Shown: one piece after another, positions 24,490-32,023 of the stretch
How positions within the stretch are numbered: the stretch's first letter is position 1
Layout of the letters: each line of letters starts with the position of its first letter
NCBI GenBank assembly: GCA_947491545.1
Contig: CANLJX010000016.1
Span: 1 to 36,154, forward strand
Source: Deltaproteobacteria bacterium
GTDB lineage: Bacteria > Bdellovibrionota_C > UBA2361 > OMII01
Direction of reading: 5' to 3'
DNA length: 36,154 bases
The notes under the pieces: generated by a model
The model's input: the letters and a program-made list of their open reading frames with translations, nothing else
Told to the model about the DNA's origin: nothing
The model's database searches: none
Translations under genes and position numbers: made by a program

Positions 24490-25320
24490 GTGCTGCGAGG
24501 GGCAGAGCAATCAATGGTCGAGGCGCTGCTGGAGCCGTTTCCTGGGAGGCGAGGAGTCGCGCTTGAGGAGCGCTTCGCTATTTTTGCTTCGCTTGCGGCA
24601 AGGCTCGCTGCCGCTCGCATCTCACGGCGAGCTGCAGCTCTGTACGGCCTGGTGACGCTGCTAGCAACGGCTGTTGCCGCAATGGTCAACGGACTAGCTT
24701 GCGCAATCCTCGTGCCTGGCGCAGCCGCGGTTGTTGCGCTTCTAATGATTCGTCGCTGCGTGCGGCGCCGGCTCGACGAAATGGAGCGAGATCTGCCGGC
24801 GCTCCTTACAACGATCGCATCCTCGGTAAGGGCCGGGATCGACCCTGTCTCGGCGATGGTGCAGGCTCGTGCCTTCTTTCAGCCCAGCACCGAGATTGCT
24901 CGAGAGCTTGCAGCGTTTGCTGGTCGGGTAGCGGCAGGAGAGAGCGATGAAGGAGCGATTAGCGCCTTTATGCATGGGCTGAAGAGCGCGGACCTTGAGC
25001 TGTTCAAGCGCTGCATGGCGCTTTCTCGTCGGCACGGAGCATCGCTTGCAGAGCCGCTACACCGGGTGGTGCGGGTCGTGCGACAGCGCCAGTCGTTCCG
25101 CCGCAAAACCCGAGGAGCGCTCGCGATGCACCGCATGTCAGCGGTTGGAATCGCGCTCTGTGCTGGGGTGATGGCAGGGATTCAGGTCGTGATGAACCGG
25201 GCAGGTGTTCAGCTGGCATGGGAGCATCCGGTTGGCTGGAAGCTCTTGGCCACAGGCGGCGGGCTCATGGCTTGCGGGATCTGCTGGATGATGTCGCTCG
25301 GACGGGAGGAGAAGCTGTGA
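24490..25320 (+). CDS. tadB: TadB inner-membrane platform protein
   Basis: TadB is one of the two GspF-like membrane proteins on which the pilus is assembled. The 276-residue product has two N-terminal hydrophobic segments (about 50-85), a cytoplasmic T2SSF domain starting with ERDLPALLTTIASSVRAGIDPVSAM (about 98-122) and containing FKRCMALSRRHGASLAEPLHRVV, and two closing helices. The ERDLP...LLT..ASSVRAG arrangement is characteristic. A GTG start at 24490 is placed behind GAGGAGGTAAG of the tadA end; an ATG at 24514 is an alternative. Its stop codon overlaps the tadC start by one base, consistent with coupled translation and a one-to-one complex. Confidence 0.92.
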   Translation: MLRGAEQSMVEALLEPFPGRRGVALEERFAIFASLAARLAAARISRRAAALYGLVTLLATAVAAMVNGLACAILVPGAAAVVALLMIRRCVRRRLDEMERDLPALLTTIASSVRAGIDPVSAMVQARAFFQPSTEIARELAAFAGRVAAGESDEGAISAFMHGLKSADLELFKRCMALSRRHGASLAEPLHRVVRVVRQRQSFRRKTRGALAMHRMSAVGIALCAGVMAGIQVVMNRAGVQLAWEHPVGWKLLATGGGLMACGICWMMSLGREEKL

Positions 25321-26111
25321 TGGGGGCAGGAGTACTCTTCGTGCTTTTAGTGCTCGGCGGGGGGATTCTCCTTGCGGGCGCGTGCTTCAGTGAGCGCGGT
25401 GAGGTTGTGCGGCGGGTGCTGGATGCCTCAGATGAAGCTCAGGATGAGCCCCCTTCAGAAGCAGCTATCCTCAGGCGCCGGCGGATTACTGCCTGGCTCA
25501 TCGGTGCCAACGCCTTCGTTATCCTGCGTGCCCTCCTTGGGCTCTCCTCAGGTTTTGGCGAGGCGCCGTACGCGATACTCGGTGCGTTGACGGGAGAGAT
25601 GTTTCTCCGGGTGCGCCGAGAGGCAGCAGAGAAGAAGCTGCTGCGGCAGATAGATTTTCACCTCCCTAATGCGATGGAGCGCGTTGTCATGGCGGTGGGC
25701 GCGGGGCTCGATGTCGTGCCGGCGTTGCGTGAGGCGACCCGAGACTGCATAGACCCGGTGTCTGCGGCCTTTCGGGAGGTCGTGGCGCTCTCGGAGGCAG
25801 GCGCACCGGCTGTGGAGGCGATGCAGAGCGTCTCCGAGCGCACCAAGAGCTTTTCTCTCAGGCACGCTCTCGTGCACCTTGGTATCGCACACGCGCAGGG
25901 TGGAGAGATAGTGAAGCCGCTCAAGGAGCTAAGCGACGCTACACAGGTCCACTTTCAGGAATCAGTCGAGGAGCAGATAGCGCGCCTTCCAGTGAAAGCG
26001 GTGCTGCCGCTTGTCGTCACTTTCGCCGGGCTCATCTTGTGCTTTGTGACCGTGCCGCTGCTTCAGATCGGATCCATAACGAGGAGGGTCGCAGATGCCG
26101 CGCAGCCGTAG
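25320..26111 (+). CDS. tadC: TadC inner-membrane platform protein
   Basis: TadC is the second GspF-like platform protein and pairs with TadB. The product has an N-terminal helix (about 3-20), a second hydrophobic region around residues 60-85, the T2SSF domain (IDFHLPNAMERVVMAVGAGLDVVPALREATRD) with HALVHLGIAHAQGGEIVKPLKELSDATQ, and a final helix containing KAVLPLVVTFAGLILCFVTVPLLQ. The frame is open from 25218, but the ATG at 25320, overlapping the tadB stop by one base and preceded by GGGAGGAG, is the sensible start. Its end overlaps the TadG-like gene by 17 bases. Confidence 0.92.
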   Translation: MGAGVLFVLLVLGGGILLAGACFSERGEVVRRVLDASDEAQDEPPSEAAILRRRRITAWLIGANAFVILRALLGLSSGFGEAPYAILGALTGEMFLRVRREAAEKKLLRQIDFHLPNAMERVVMAVGAGLDVVPALREATRDCIDPVSAAFREVVALSEAGAPAVEAMQSVSERTKSFSLRHALVHLGIAHAQGGEIVKPLKELSDATQVHFQESVEEQIARLPVKAVLPLVVTFAGLILCFVTVPLLQIGSITRRVADAAQP

Positions 26112-27126
26112 GAAGAGAGCGCTTGTTGGCTCAGTTTCGCTGCTGTTTCTTTCAGTGATTGTCCCCTTTTTGATGGTGACGCTCTGCCTCGGGGCGGAGC
26201 TAACCCACTTCTTCGGTGCACACGAGGAGGTGCAGCGGATCGTCGATCGCGCCACCCGCGCAAGCCTATCGAAGGGGCTAACCCCATCAGAGACCGAAGC
26301 CAGCATCCGACGCGAGCTCGCAGCGCTCGATCCCCTCATCTCTCTGCGTTCTGTCCGGAATGTGCGCCAGCCCCGCCAGAGCGACACGCAGGTGGAGGGT
26401 GAGTTCCGGGGAATTTTTAGTGAGCTAGCGGCTCGGCTCACAGGAGCGGGACAGCCCCTCCTGCCGCTGCGGGTGAGCGCTCGGGTGCGCAAAGCCCAGT
26501 CCCGCGTTCTCGTTGTGCTCGACCGCAGTCGCGTTGCGGAGGGGCAGGTGTGTGATGACAAAAGCTTCGAGGCTGTGGCGCAGTTTGCAGACCGAGTCAC
26601 GGCGAGCTTGTACGAGAGCAGGGTTGAGGGGCTCGCAGTGGTAGTGGTGCCGGGAGTCATCCGGCCAGCAGAAATGCTCTCGATAGAGCCAGCCGCAGAC
26701 CAGCTTCTCCGTTGCCGCGAGCGCGACCCTAACAGGCTCTTCGACCTGGCGAGCCTTGCGCCGGTCAGTGCCGCGAGCTCTCCGGAAGCTGTGGCAAGCG
26801 AGCTCCTCGAGATCGTTCACAATGAGCTCTTCGCTGGGATTACGGAGGGGAGGAGCGTTGTCTTTGTTGGGCAGGGAGTAGGCAACGGATACGCCCAGCG
26901 CTTCTTCGAGGCACTCAACGCAGATATGCAAGCGCGTCAGGTTCGTGTCTCTGCGACCGAGGTAATGCTGCGAGGAGTGGAGGCAACCCCAGTCGAGCTG
27001 CCAGGCTCAAGCCCCTTCGGCGTTGAGCTCCGCTCCGTGCGTGTGTCTCTGCGAGAACTTGCGCACCCGAACCTCGTTACCGCGCTGCGGGGCCGAGTCG
27101 GGGAAAAAACGGCCTTAGTGTTTTAG
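26095..27126 (+). CDS. TadG-like membrane-anchored pilus protein with degenerate vWA domain
   Basis: The position between tadC and tadE and the layout suggest a TadG-type minor protein. A basic N-terminus is followed by one membrane helix (about 12-33), then an extracytoplasmic region of 300 residues. The segment SRVLVVLDRSRVAEG (136-150) looks like the first strand and metal-ion-dependent adhesion site of a von Willebrand A domain, but the usual DxSxS reads D143-x-S145-x-V, losing the second serine. A later strand VEGLAVVVVPGV fits the same fold. The ATG at 26095 has an excellent GAGGAGGGT upstream and lies inside tadC. TadG assignment rests on context and the weak vWA resemblance; the protein could be another Tad-associated pseudopilin-like component. 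Confidence 0.65.
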   Translation: MPRSRRKRALVGSVSLLFLSVIVPFLMVTLCLGAELTHFFGAHEEVQRIVDRATRASLSKGLTPSETEASIRRELAALDPLISLRSVRNVRQPRQSDTQVEGEFRGIFSELAARLTGAGQPLLPLRVSARVRKAQSRVLVVLDRSRVAEGQVCDDKSFEAVAQFADRVTASLYESRVEGLAVVVVPGVIRPAEMLSIEPAADQLLRCRERDPNRLFDLASLAPVSAASSPEAVASELLEIVHNELFAGITEGRSVVFVGQGVGNGYAQRFFEALNADMQARQVRVSATEVMLRGVEATPVELPGSSPFGVELRSVRVSLRELAHPNLVTALRGRVGEKTALVF

Positions 27127-27136
27127 GGAGAAGCGG

Positions 27137-27745
27137 GTGGGAGAGCGCGGGCAGAGGGGAGTGGCAGTGCTTGAAGCCGCGGCGTGGCTCGCCGTGATCC
27201 TTCCAGTCGCTGTGCTGGGTGCATCGCTCTGCCTACAGCTCTACAACCAGCGCACCGCAGCCGTAATACCCGAAGCGGTGCTGCGAGAGGCGCGGTCTCC
27301 TGCTCTACGCTGGGCCAGCAACGGCGAGCAGGGCGAGTTTTCTATTAAAAACCCAGAGATGAGAGGGACAGCATCAGCGCTCGCGGCTGCAGCGCTCCAG
27401 GAGGCGCGTACGTCATTGGTCAGCGTGAAAGACCTCTCGGTGCGCGCCTGCTGCTGGGCGCTCACAATCGACCAGCAGAGTGGGGCTGTCCTCGGGGTAG
27501 AGGCGGAGGAGTGCGTCTCAAACGGAGCCCTAACGGTGACTAGCGTTCTCGACGCTGCACTGAGCCACGCAACCATGACGAGAATTGGCGTGCCACTTGA
27601 GGTTGAAGACGGGTCGGAGCCGCAGTTCATCGGCAGAGCGCTAGTCTTTGGAGTTGCTGTTGGCGCGCGCTTCATCGGACCAGGCATGGCCACTACAATC
27701 CTTCAGGCTCACATCAGCTATCCCAGACAGGAGGTCTCTCTATGA
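27137..27745 (+). CDS. tadE: TadE-like pseudopilin
   Basis: TadE-type proteins are prepilin-peptidase-processed minor subunits of the Tad pilus. The 202-residue product begins MGERGQRG, then VAVLEAAAWLAVILPVAVLGASL: Gly at -1 and Glu at +5 relative to a predicted cleavage after Gly8, followed by a 20-residue hydrophobic helix, the signature of the family. The remaining 165 residues are extracytoplasmic and contain four cysteines that could form disulfides (two adjacent near residue 104). The GTG at 27137 follows GGGAG. The gene begins 10 bases after the TadG-like gene and its last four bases (ATGA) overlap the start of the receiver-protein gene. Confidence 0.8.
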   Translation: MGERGQRGVAVLEAAAWLAVILPVAVLGASLCLQLYNQRTAAVIPEAVLREARSPALRWASNGEQGEFSIKNPEMRGTASALAAAALQEARTSLVSVKDLSVRACCWALTIDQQSGAVLGVEAEECVSNGALTVTSVLDAALSHATMTRIGVPLEVEDGSEPQFIGRALVFGVAVGARFIGPGMATTILQAHISYPRQEVSL

Positions 27746-29016
27746 AGCTAGCTCGGCTCCTTGTACAGAAGCTAAAGCGCAAGCCCCGACCGGCTGAAGC
27801 GCCGCGATTGCCGTCGCTGGTCAAGGCGATGAGGCGCCTCGTTTCTCGCTCCGTGCTGCGCGAAGTCGTGGCATCATCGAGCGATCGGCGACAGTGGAGC
27901 GTCTTGGCTGCCGCGTGGGTCGGTGTGAGCGAAGCCGAGTTCATGCGGGAAGCCGCGCGAGAGATGGGCCTAGAGTTCGAGGAGCGTGTGCCAGCTCCTG
28001 ACCTGTCGGTGTTTCGGGATGAGGCGCGAGAGGCGCTGCAGGCGCTACGCCGCTGCGGGTGTGCCGTTGTGCTCGATGGAGCCGCGCCCCTTCGCTTCGT
28101 GGCGGTGGACCCGGCAGAGGTCAGGGCCCTCTTTGCCTACACCGGAAAAGAGCCTATTACCGTTGCCTCGTGGGGGGAGATATCTCGGGCCCTCGATGGA
28201 GCAGAGAGGATCATCGCGGAAGCTGAGGCGAATGCGGACCTGCTTGAGGCCCGACACGAGGACGACCTGTGCGGCAAGATATTTGAGATATTGGTGCGCG
28301 AAGCCGTGCAGCACGCTGCGAGTGCTGTTGAGGTCATCTCAGATGACGAACGGACGAGATACCAGTTTACCACTCCGGACGGAAAGACCGGTGTTGGCGC
28401 CTTGCGGCGAGATGCAGCTCCGGCGCTGCTGCGGCACCTGCTGAGGGCCGATGGAACAGCGCGCTCAATGTCAGGCCGGGAGGTCTTTGTGCGCTCGCTG
28501 GGCAACTTGCGGAACTTTCGGCTCTCGTGGAGCGCCCAAGCGGCACGTAGCGACGAGCTGCCAGAGCTGCCCGCAGCGAATCAGGCGGCTTCGGAGGCAC
28601 AGGCAGCTTCGCAGGCAGCGGCAGTCTCGCTGCTCGTGATCGATGACAATCCGATGTTCTGTAGAGTGCTTGAGAGGCTGCTACGCAGGGAGGGATTTGA
28701 TCCATGCTTCGCGGAGAACGGGGCGGTTGCGCTTGAGCGGCTTCAGGCGAGCGAGAGCTTCCGCCCAGGAGCTATAATCTGTGACCTCCACATGCCGCTC
28801 ATGAACGGGCGCGACCTCCTGCAGCGCGTCAAGAGCGACGAGCGTTTCTCGTCAATTCCAGTAGTCATGCTCACCTCCGACGAGGATATCGAAGCTGAGG
28901 TCTCGCTACTGCAGACCGGCGCCGCAGCATTCCTCTCTAAGTCAAAAGACCCGCGAGTGCTCAGCGCGCAGATTCGAAAGCTGACAGCAGCCAGAAATGT
29001 TCCGGAGGCGGCATGA
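27742..29016 (+). CDS. Secretion-ATPase N-domain / receiver fusion protein
   Basis: The C-terminal third (about 295-420) is a complete response-regulator receiver domain: acidic pair D301/D302, phosphoacceptor D348 in CDLHMPLMNG, T378 and K400. The first 270 residues look like the N-terminal domains of PilB/GspE-type extension ATPases: VLAAAWVGVSEAEFMREAAREMGLEF (54-79) resembles the GspE N-terminal domain, and IFEILVREAVQHAASAVEVISDDERTRYQFTTPDGKTG (180-217) resembles the PAS-like domain just before the motor (in PilB: SDIHFEP ... YRIRFRTDG). There is no Walker A, Walker B or His box, so it is not a motor. An Ala/Gln-rich linker joins the parts. AGGAGGT lies six bases before the ATG. It may bind TadA or the membrane platform in a phosphorylation-dependent way. 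The ATPase-domain match is by eye and needs a profile search. Confidence 0.75.
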   Translation: MKLARLLVQKLKRKPRPAEAPRLPSLVKAMRRLVSRSVLREVVASSSDRRQWSVLAAAWVGVSEAEFMREAAREMGLEFEERVPAPDLSVFRDEAREALQALRRCGCAVVLDGAAPLRFVAVDPAEVRALFAYTGKEPITVASWGEISRALDGAERIIAEAEANADLLEARHEDDLCGKIFEILVREAVQHAASAVEVISDDERTRYQFTTPDGKTGVGALRRDAAPALLRHLLRADGTARSMSGREVFVRSLGNLRNFRLSWSAQAARSDELPELPAANQAASEAQAASQAAAVSLLVIDDNPMFCRVLERLLRREGFDPCFAENGAVALERLQASESFRPGAIICDLHMPLMNGRDLLQRVKSDERFSSIPVVMLTSDEDIEAEVSLLQTGAAAFLSKSKDPRVLSAQIRKLTAARNVPEAA

Positions 29017-30590
29017 GTGCTGTGCTGCACGCAGCCTTCGGGAGAGCGCTCTCGCATGTGGCAGAGCGAGGCGTTTCTCCGCTGCTTGAGCCGCTGCTCG
29101 CGCAGGTGGCTTGGGAGCTGCGGAGCGTTGTTGCGGCGCAGTGCCTCGATCTTGCGCTCGTCGTCCGGCCGCGCGAGGGCGCGCCGCTTGTTGGCAGAAG
29201 CAGCGAGGTGCCCTCACTCCCGACAGCATCGGTCATCGGGCTCACCGTGGAAGCAGGTGCTGACAGCGCTGCCGTTAAGGTTCGAGATCACGCAATAGAC
29301 TCGGCGCGGCTCGTTAGCGCGGGTTGCCGCAGCTCAGTGCTGGCGCGGCTCGCTCTTCCGGATCCCGCTGTGAGTGGCGGTGATAGCTGGCTTTGGCTTG
29401 GGCTGGTGTGTGCCGCTGCACCGAGCCACGTCGATCTCGCTCGCGGCGTTGCGCGCACCTTCAGCGAATGGCTCACGGCGAACTGGGGTGCGCTGTGCGC
29501 GATCGAGCGTGCAAAAGCGGAAGGGGCTGAGCTGTCACGCCGGCTGCGTGAGGCTACGGCAGTTGCGCACGATGCGCGCGCGCCGCTAGGCGCCATGGGG
29601 CTCCTGGTCTCGGGCAATGAGCTGTCGGATTCAGACCGCGATCTGCTGCGGTCGCAGTTTGGCTATCTTGGGGCGTTGCTGCAGAGGCTCTCGCCGCAAG
29701 CTCTCGCAGAGACGAGCCAGCAATGTGAAGAAGCTGATGTTTGTGAAGTGGCGCGGCGCGTAGCTCGGCGTTCAGCCTCACCGGTTTTCATACAGGCGCC
29801 GGAGGCAGCAGTCTGGTGTCGCATGCCTGAGCTTGAGATAGAGCGGATCTTGGCCAATCTGGTTGGGAACGCTCTGCGTCACTCTGGCGGAGGAGAGGTT
29901 GGAATTGCGGTTGAGGACCGTCCCGCTGCGCTCGGAGCCCTGGTGAGAGTGCGAGACTCTGGGCCTGGCTTCGCAAAAGAGCTGCTTGAGCTATTTGCGA
30001 ACGGCGCTCCCGAGCGAGTTGACTCTTCGGCAGGGTGGGGCACCGGCATCGCGTCATCGCGCCGTGCGGTAGAGCAGCGCGGCGGAACTCTGCGGCTTCT
30101 GCGGGCTGAGGCCGGGGGAGGGTTAGTAGAGTTGTGCCTGCCGAGGGCGCAGCGCGTTTCTTCGTACTCGCATGCCGCAGGAATGAAGCCGCTTGGACTC
30201 TCGGCTGAGCGGGTTCGATACGGCGCTGCGCAGCCCCCGCTGTGCATCGTAGACGATGATCTTGAGCAAGCCGAGTCGCTCGCGAGGGCGCTCGCGGTGC
30301 ATGGGATCGAGTCGCACTGCTGCGCAACGGTGACTGATGCGCTGGCTCAAATTGAGGGATGCGATGGCGCTGTCTTGTGTGACGCAACGATGCCGGACGG
30401 CGGGGCGCAGCGGCTGCTTGAGGCGCTGCAGCGCAAGAGCCTCAAGCGCCGGGTTTGTGTCATGAGTGGAGTCGCCGATGATGAGCAGCTCTACCGGCTT
30501 GCAGCGCTCGGCGCAGAATCGTTCCTCCTCAAGCCGATTGAGAGCGCCGAGGTGGAGAGCTGGATGACTCGCGTTAGACAGGCTTCGTGA
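29013..30590 (+). CDS. Hybrid sensor histidine kinase with C-terminal receiver
   Basis: No membrane helix is seen, so this is a soluble sensor kinase. Residues about 20-165 have a GAF-like pattern; a coiled segment (160-185) leads to the phospho-acceptor motif AHDARAPLG with His186; the ATP-binding domain shows the N box ILANLVGNALRHS (N286), G1 DSGPGF (315-320) and G2 GWGTGIA (341-347). After a short linker a receiver domain follows: D414-D416, phospho-acceptor D457 in CDATMPDGG, S485 and K507. It overlaps the preceding receiver-protein gene by ATGA, so both are made together. The most likely partner is that receiver protein, giving a His-Asp relay controlling the Tad pilus. The H-box sequence DARAPL departs from the usual HE(x)RTPL. 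Its end overlaps nuoB by 17 bases, tail to tail. Confidence 0.88.
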   Translation: MSAVLHAAFGRALSHVAERGVSPLLEPLLAQVAWELRSVVAAQCLDLALVVRPREGAPLVGRSSEVPSLPTASVIGLTVEAGADSAAVKVRDHAIDSARLVSAGCRSSVLARLALPDPAVSGGDSWLWLGLVCAAAPSHVDLARGVARTFSEWLTANWGALCAIERAKAEGAELSRRLREATAVAHDARAPLGAMGLLVSGNELSDSDRDLLRSQFGYLGALLQRLSPQALAETSQQCEEADVCEVARRVARRSASPVFIQAPEAAVWCRMPELEIERILANLVGNALRHSGGGEVGIAVEDRPAALGALVRVRDSGPGFAKELLELFANGAPERVDSSAGWGTGIASSRRAVEQRGGTLRLLRAEAGGGLVELCLPRAQRVSSYSHAAGMKPLGLSAERVRYGAAQPPLCIVDDDLEQAESLARALAVHGIESHCCATVTDALAQIEGCDGAVLCDATMPDGGAQRLLEALQRKSLKRRVCVMSGVADDEQLYRLAALGAESFLLKPIESAEVESWMTRVRQAS

Positions 30591-31131
30591 GCCGAGTGTC
30601 GATCGGCTCGCCGAGGAGTTGTGGCAGCTCAGGGTGATCCTGCTTGCCTCCCTGCGACGGGAAGAGCTGTTGGCGCGAGGCCTGAATCTGCTGCTGGAGG
30701 TGCATCAGCGCGTCGAGAACGGTCTCCGGACGTGGCGGGCAGCCAGGAATGTACATATCGACCGGGATAATCTTGTCGATACCCGCAACAGTTGTGTAGT
30801 TGTCGTAAAAGCCGCCAGACGAAGCGCACGCGCCAAACGCCACAACCCATTTAGGCTCAGTCATCTGCTCGTAAACGCGGAGCAGCACAGGGGCGAGCTT
30901 GTGGTTTACCGTCCCAACGACCCAGAGGAGATCCGACTGGCGTGGAGTGAAGCGGGGGAGAGCTGCACCGAACCGATCGGTGTCATAGTGCGAGCAGTTG
31001 ACCGACATGAACTCCATGCCGCAGCAGGCCGTGACGAACGGGTACGAGAAGAGAGAGTACTTGCGAGCCCAGGCGAGTGCGCTCTCAAGCTTCGTTGTGA
31101 AGAAACCGGACTGGTCAGGGGCCTGAATCAT
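30574..31131 (-). CDS. nuoB: NADH-quinone oxidoreductase subunit B (complex I)
   Basis: NuoB carries iron-sulfur cluster N2, the last electron relay before quinone in respiratory complex I, at the cytoplasmic face of the membrane. The 185-residue product is highly conserved: FVTACCGMEFMS with Cys36/Cys37, VVGTVNHKLAPVL, AFGACASSGGFYDNY with Cys102 and YIPGCPPRPE with Cys131 provide all four cluster ligands. Oddly, no other nuo gene accompanies it: the kinase gene of the opposite strand is directly downstream (overlapping by 17 bases) and upstream is the divergent FKBP gene. The start ATG at 31131 has no clear ribosome-binding site. It may be an orphan second copy or the sole nuoB of a scattered complex I. 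Confidence 0.95.
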   Translation of the reverse strand: MIQAPDQSGFFTTKLESALAWARKYSLFSYPFVTACCGMEFMSVNCSHYDTDRFGAALPRFTPRQSDLLWVVGTVNHKLAPVLLRVYEQMTEPKWVVAFGACASSGGFYDNYTTVAGIDKIIPVDMYIPGCPPRPETVLDALMHLQQQIQASRQQLFPSQGGKQDHPELPQLLGEPIDTRLTKPV

Positions 31132-31147
31132 ACTGTATCAAACAAAA

Positions 31148-31270
31148 GGCGCGCACAGCTCGCTGTGCAGCGCGCAACGATTTAACTCTACTTGCTTCCC
31201 CGGAAAATCGCTACCGTTTCACGATAGCTGTCGCATAAAAGCGGGGATGCCCCTTGCGCCAGAGGGCATC
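31148..31270. promoter_or_regulatory. Two stem-loops in the nuoB / FKBP divergent region
   Basis: Around 31149-31175 CACAG/CTGTG flanked by GCGCG/GCGCGC forms a strong hairpin interrupted by a 2-base bulge. GATGCCC at 31246-31252 pairs perfectly with GGGCATC at 31264-31270 over an 11-base loop. The first lies next to the nuoB start, the second in the probable leader of the FKBP gene. Neither is followed by a T-run. No known riboswitch is recognised. Confidence 0.35.
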
Positions 31271-31316
31271 ATGCCCCTAAATACCCGGTAGATTGTGTGT
31301 TTTTCACGGAGCCGAC

Positions 31317-31748
31317 ATGAAAGCAATCCGTACATCTGCACTCCTTTTCGCCCTAGCTTTCGCGCCCCTTTTCTCGGCCAGCGCCGCGCCTGAAGTCATC
31401 ACAGCCCCCTCCGGACTCAAGTACACAGAAGATAGGCTCGGCACCGGAGCAGTCGCTGAGACCGGTAAGAAAGTGACTGTTCACTACACCGGTTGGGTGG
31501 AGAAAGACGGGCGCAAAGGAAATAAGTTCGACAGCTCCAAAGAGCCAGGCCGTCAGCCATTCACATTCACCCTTGGCGCTCACCAGGTCATCAGGGGTTG
31601 GGACGAGGGAGTTGTCGGGATCAAGGAGGGGGGAACCCGCACGTTGATCATCCCACCGGACATGGCGTACGGCCCGCGCGGCAAGGGGCCAGTCATCGGA
31701 CCGAATGCGACTCTCATCTTTGAGGTCGATGTGCTTAAGGTGCAGTAG
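31317..31748 (+). CDS. Exported FKBP-type peptidyl-prolyl cis-trans isomerase
   Basis: FKBP isomerases speed prolyl bond rotation and help fold proteins. From the ATG at 31317 the product starts with a typical signal peptide (MKAIRTSALLFALAFAPLFSASA, cleaved near AAPEV), so it works in the periplasm. The catalytic domain is complete and of single-domain length: VTVHYTGWVEKDGRKGNKFDSSKEP, FTLGAHQVIRGWDEGVVGIKEGGTRTLIIPPDMAYG and the closing LIFEVDVLKV, with the active-site Tyr, Phe, Asp, Val-Ile and Trp in place. An earlier frame start at 31293 would add eight residues; GGAG just upstream of 31317 favours the later ATG. It is monocistronic and followed by an inverted repeat. Confidence 0.94.
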   Translation: MKAIRTSALLFALAFAPLFSASAAPEVITAPSGLKYTEDRLGTGAVAETGKKVTVHYTGWVEKDGRKGNKFDSSKEPGRQPFTFTLGAHQVIRGWDEGVVGIKEGGTRTLIIPPDMAYGPRGKGPVIGPNATLIFEVDVLKVQ

Positions 31749-31753
31749 TCGCA

Positions 31754-31857
31754 GACGGAACCGGAGCCGTTGCCGCTACCGGATAGTGGGGCACACGCCG
31801 CGACACTTCTTGCCCGGGCACGGCACCGGGAACGGCTCCGGCTCCGGTCCCGAACCG
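31754..31857. repeat. GGAACCGGAGCCGTT-type inverted repeat after the FKBP gene
   Basis: The left arm (about 31757-31780, GGAACCGGAGCCGTTGCCG) has an imperfect reverse complement at about 31828-31852; the right arm holds one extra CCGGAG unit. The arms flank about 50 bases, starting 10 bases after the FKBP stop. Similar CCGGAACCGG/GGGAAC words occur near 32806-32835 and 33120-33145, around repeat copy B. It could act as a transcription-ending structure or be part of the repeat family. Confidence 0.6.
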
Positions 31858-32023
31858 CCCAATCGCGGGTCACTTGAACCCTAGTGGAGTGCAAAGCCTA
31901 TGCAGGCATTGACCGAACTGAATTGTTTCGGGTGTTTATCCCGTTTTAGCCCTATCGGCGGCACGACTCTGTGAGGGCGATACCTTTGTATTTTACCCAA
32001 AACCACATTTATAGTGTCCGGCC

